32,200 bases of DNA from Chloroflexota bacterium (GTDB taxonomy: Bacteria > Chloroflexota > Dehalococcoidia > Bin125): contig JAPOXB010000076.1 in assembly GCA_026707335.1 (NCBI GenBank), forward strand, positions 1-32,200, written 5' to 3'. Position 1 is the stretch's first letter; every line of letters starts with the position of its first letter. The position numbers and the translations under genes were made by a program. Below are positions 30,258 through 32,200 of this stretch, piece by piece. The notes beneath the pieces are model-generated. The model did not search any database. It saw nothing but the letters and a program-made list of their open reading frames with translations, and was not told where the DNA came from.

Positions 30258-31493
30258 CTAGCGCAGCGTGCCGGCGGCCTCGCCGGCGGCGACCTCCTCG
30301 GCGGACGTGCCCAGCCAGTCGGCGAGCACGGCGGCGGTGTCCGCCCCGGTCAGGCGCGAGGCGGCGTAGGTCTCGACCGGCGTCGCCGAGAAGCGCAGCG
30401 GCAGCCGATCGATCTGCTGCGCGCCGATCGTGGCGTGTTCCTCGTCGGCGGTGGTGAAGAAGCCGGTCGCGGCCAACTGTGGGTCGCGCTGCGTGAGGTC
30501 GACGCCCGACTGCACCACGCCCGCCGGCACGCCGGCCGCCTGGCAGCGCTCCATGACGGCCTCCGCGTCCTGCGTGCTGGTCCAGGCCGCCATCTCGCGA
30601 TCGATCGCCTCCATCGCCGCCACGCGGCCCGCCGCGCTATCAAGGGCGGGGTCGCGGGCCCAGGCTGGCTCGCCCAGCAGCGCGCGCAGGGCCCGCCACT
30701 GGCCGTCGCTCATGACGGCGATCGCGACCCAGCGCTCCTCCTCGCCGGGGACCGCGCCGGCCAGCGGCCGGCACGGATAGCAGCCGTGCGGGGCGGCGGC
30801 GTCGTAGGGCAGACGGTTGCCGGTGGCCTCCGCCCGGCCCCCGTTGACGGCCAGGTCGAGCAGGGTGGGACCCAGGAAGTTGACGCCCGTCTCGAACTGC
30901 GCGACCTCGATCCGCTGGCCGCGCCCGTCGCGGCGGCGCGCCTCGAGCGCGGCCAGCACCGCCAGCGCCGCGTGCAGCCCGGCGGCGTGGTCGTTGTAGG
31001 AGAAGCCGATGCCGATGTCGTCGCGGCCGGGCACGCCGGTCAGGGCGGTCAGGCCCGAGAGCGCATGGATCGTGGGGGCGTAGGTGACGTAACCGGACCA
31101 GGGACCGCCGGGGCCCATGCCCGACATGCCGACGGCGATCAGGCCGGGATTGGCCGCGCGCAGCACGGACTCGCCCAGCCCCCAGCGATCGAGCACGCCC
31201 GGCGAGAAGTTGTCGATCAGCACATCGGCGCGGGTCGCGAGGTCCAGCGCGATGCGCCGCGCCTCGTCCGTCGCCATGTCGAGCGCCAGCGCGCGCTTGT
31301 TGCGGTTCCACATGGCGAAGTAGGGCTGCGCCGGGTCGGACCCCACGCCCTGGGAGCGGCCGGCCGTGGACACCTTGACCACGTCGGCGCCCAGATCGCC
31401 GAGGACGCGCGTCCCGAAGGGCCCCGCGAGCACGTGCGTGAAGTCGAGCACGCGCACGCCGTCGAGGGGGCGGGGGCCGCTACGCGAGTCCAT
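30258..31493 (-). CDS. CoA transferase family III (CaiB/BaiF)
   Basis: LDGVRVLDFTHVLAGPFGTRVLGDLGADVVKV, NRNKRALALDMATDEARRIALDLATRADVLIDNFSPGVLDRWGLG, GMGPGGPWSGYVTYAPTIHALSGL; ATG at 31493 overlaps the upstream gene by 14 nt. Confidence 0.93.
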   Translation of the reverse strand: MDSRSGPRPLDGVRVLDFTHVLAGPFGTRVLGDLGADVVKVSTAGRSQGVGSDPAQPYFAMWNRNKRALALDMATDEARRIALDLATRADVLIDNFSPGVLDRWGLGESVLRAANPGLIAVGMSGMGPGGPWSGYVTYAPTIHALSGLTALTGVPGRDDIGIGFSYNDHAAGLHAALAVLAALEARRRDGRGQRIEVAQFETGVNFLGPTLLDLAVNGGRAEATGNRLPYDAAAPHGCYPCRPLAGAVPGEEERWVAIAVMSDGQWRALRALLGEPAWARDPALDSAAGRVAAMEAIDREMAAWTSTQDAEAVMERCQAAGVPAGVVQSGVDLTQRDPQLAATGFFTTADEEHATIGAQQIDRLPLRFSATPVETYAASRLTGADTAAVLADWLGTSAEEVAAGEAAGTLR

Positions 31494-32200
31494 GCTGCTC
31501 CAGGAACGCCAGCATCAGCGCGGCGCACTCGCCGGGATTCTCCAGCTGGAGGAAGTGCGTCGTATCGGGCACGAAGTCGTAGTTGAGGCCGGTCAGCCCG
31601 GCGAGATCCAGGCGCGGCAGGAAGGAGAACGGCATCGTCGGGTCGCAGCCGATGACCTTGACCGGGCAGCGGAACGCGGCGGGCTCGGGCTCCTGGTTGT
31701 AGGCGAACGCGTACTCGAGCACCTGCGCCTCATACTCGGCCGGGCAGCGCAGTTCGTACCCCGTCTCATCGGTCGTGGGCCGCAGCGTGGCCCGCGCGAT
31801 GAGGTCCGGCACGCCCGGCAGCAGGCGCGCGTACGCGGGCGCGCGCGCGATGCGTTCGGCCAGCTGCTCGCGCGTCTCGAACCGCTCCCGCCGCGACCGG
31901 GTGGCGCCCGCGAGTTGCCGCCACTGCTTGTCGGCCTGGAGCAGGTCGCCGCCGGGCAGGTGGATGGCCGGATCGAACAGCACCAGCGCCGCGAAGCCCT
32001 CGCCGGGCGGATCCTGGAGGATCGCGGTCGTCGCCGACAGGGAGTGGAACACGCCGACCTTCGATTTCGCTCCGAAGTGGCGGTCGATGCCCCGGAAGAC
32101 GAGTTGGTTGTCCTCGACGAAGGTGGCGATGGTATGGCTGCGAACGTCGCTGCGACCGCTCCAGCCGTGGTTGCGGAAGTCGTACAGCACGAGGTCGAAG
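31480..32200 (-). CDS. Alpha/beta hydrolase, 5' end beyond window
   Basis: FDLVLYDFRNHGWSGRSDVRSHTIATFVEDNQLVFRGIDRHFGAKSKVGVFHSLSATTAILQ..., FVPDTTHFLQLENPGECAALMLAFL; reading frame continues through 32200. Confidence 0.8.
   Translation of the reverse strand, partial: FDLVLYDFRNHGWSGRSDVRSHTIATFVEDNQLVFRGIDRHFGAKSKVGVFHSLSATTAILQDPPGEGFAALVLFDPAIHLPGGDLLQADKQWRQLAGATRSRRERFETREQLAERIARAPAYARLLPGVPDLIARATLRPTTDETGYELRCPAEYEAQVLEYAFAYNQEPEPAAFRCPVKVIGCDPTMPFSFLPRLDLAGLTGLNYDFVPDTTHFLQLENPGECAALMLAFLEQHGLA

Overview
High-GC, densely packed bacterial chromosomal window with about 27 protein-coding genes. I saw no rRNA, tRNA, CRISPR array, transposase or phage module. The gene set (two luciferase-like F420-type oxidoreductases, CaiB-type CoA transferase, epoxide-hydrolase-like protein, SCO1664-family protein, PurO-like cyclohydrolase) suggests Chloroflexota/Dehalococcoidia-like ancestry; this is inference only. 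Left part: a methyl-cycle locus (homocysteine methyltransferase domain <- | -> metF-ahcY-metK), an isocitrate-dehydrogenase-like gene, an M3 peptidase, rmuC, an amidase, an M1 aminopeptidase and a SCO1664/PI3-4-kinase-like protein. Middle: an overlapping two-gene cassette for the last two purine steps (stand-alone, eukaryote-like AICAR transformylase plus PurO-family IMP cyclohydrolase), a TIGR01777 epimerase, and a divergent hypothetical/diiron-protein pair. Right part: small catabolic-looking operons flanking a korAB 2-oxoacid:ferredoxin oxidoreductase. The most interesting points are (1) the split and mixed-ancestry PurH replacement, (2) a LexA-like palindrome inside the spacer of a strong sigma70-type promoter driving a radical SAM (Rv2578c/SplB-like) gene and possibly a four-gene operon, (3) recurrent -10 boxes placed for leaderless initiation, including two possible mini-ORFs, and (4) an orphan PI3/4-kinase-like protein with intact catalytic motifs. 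I did not find a clearly new multi-gene system; most of the window is ordinary metabolic chromosome.
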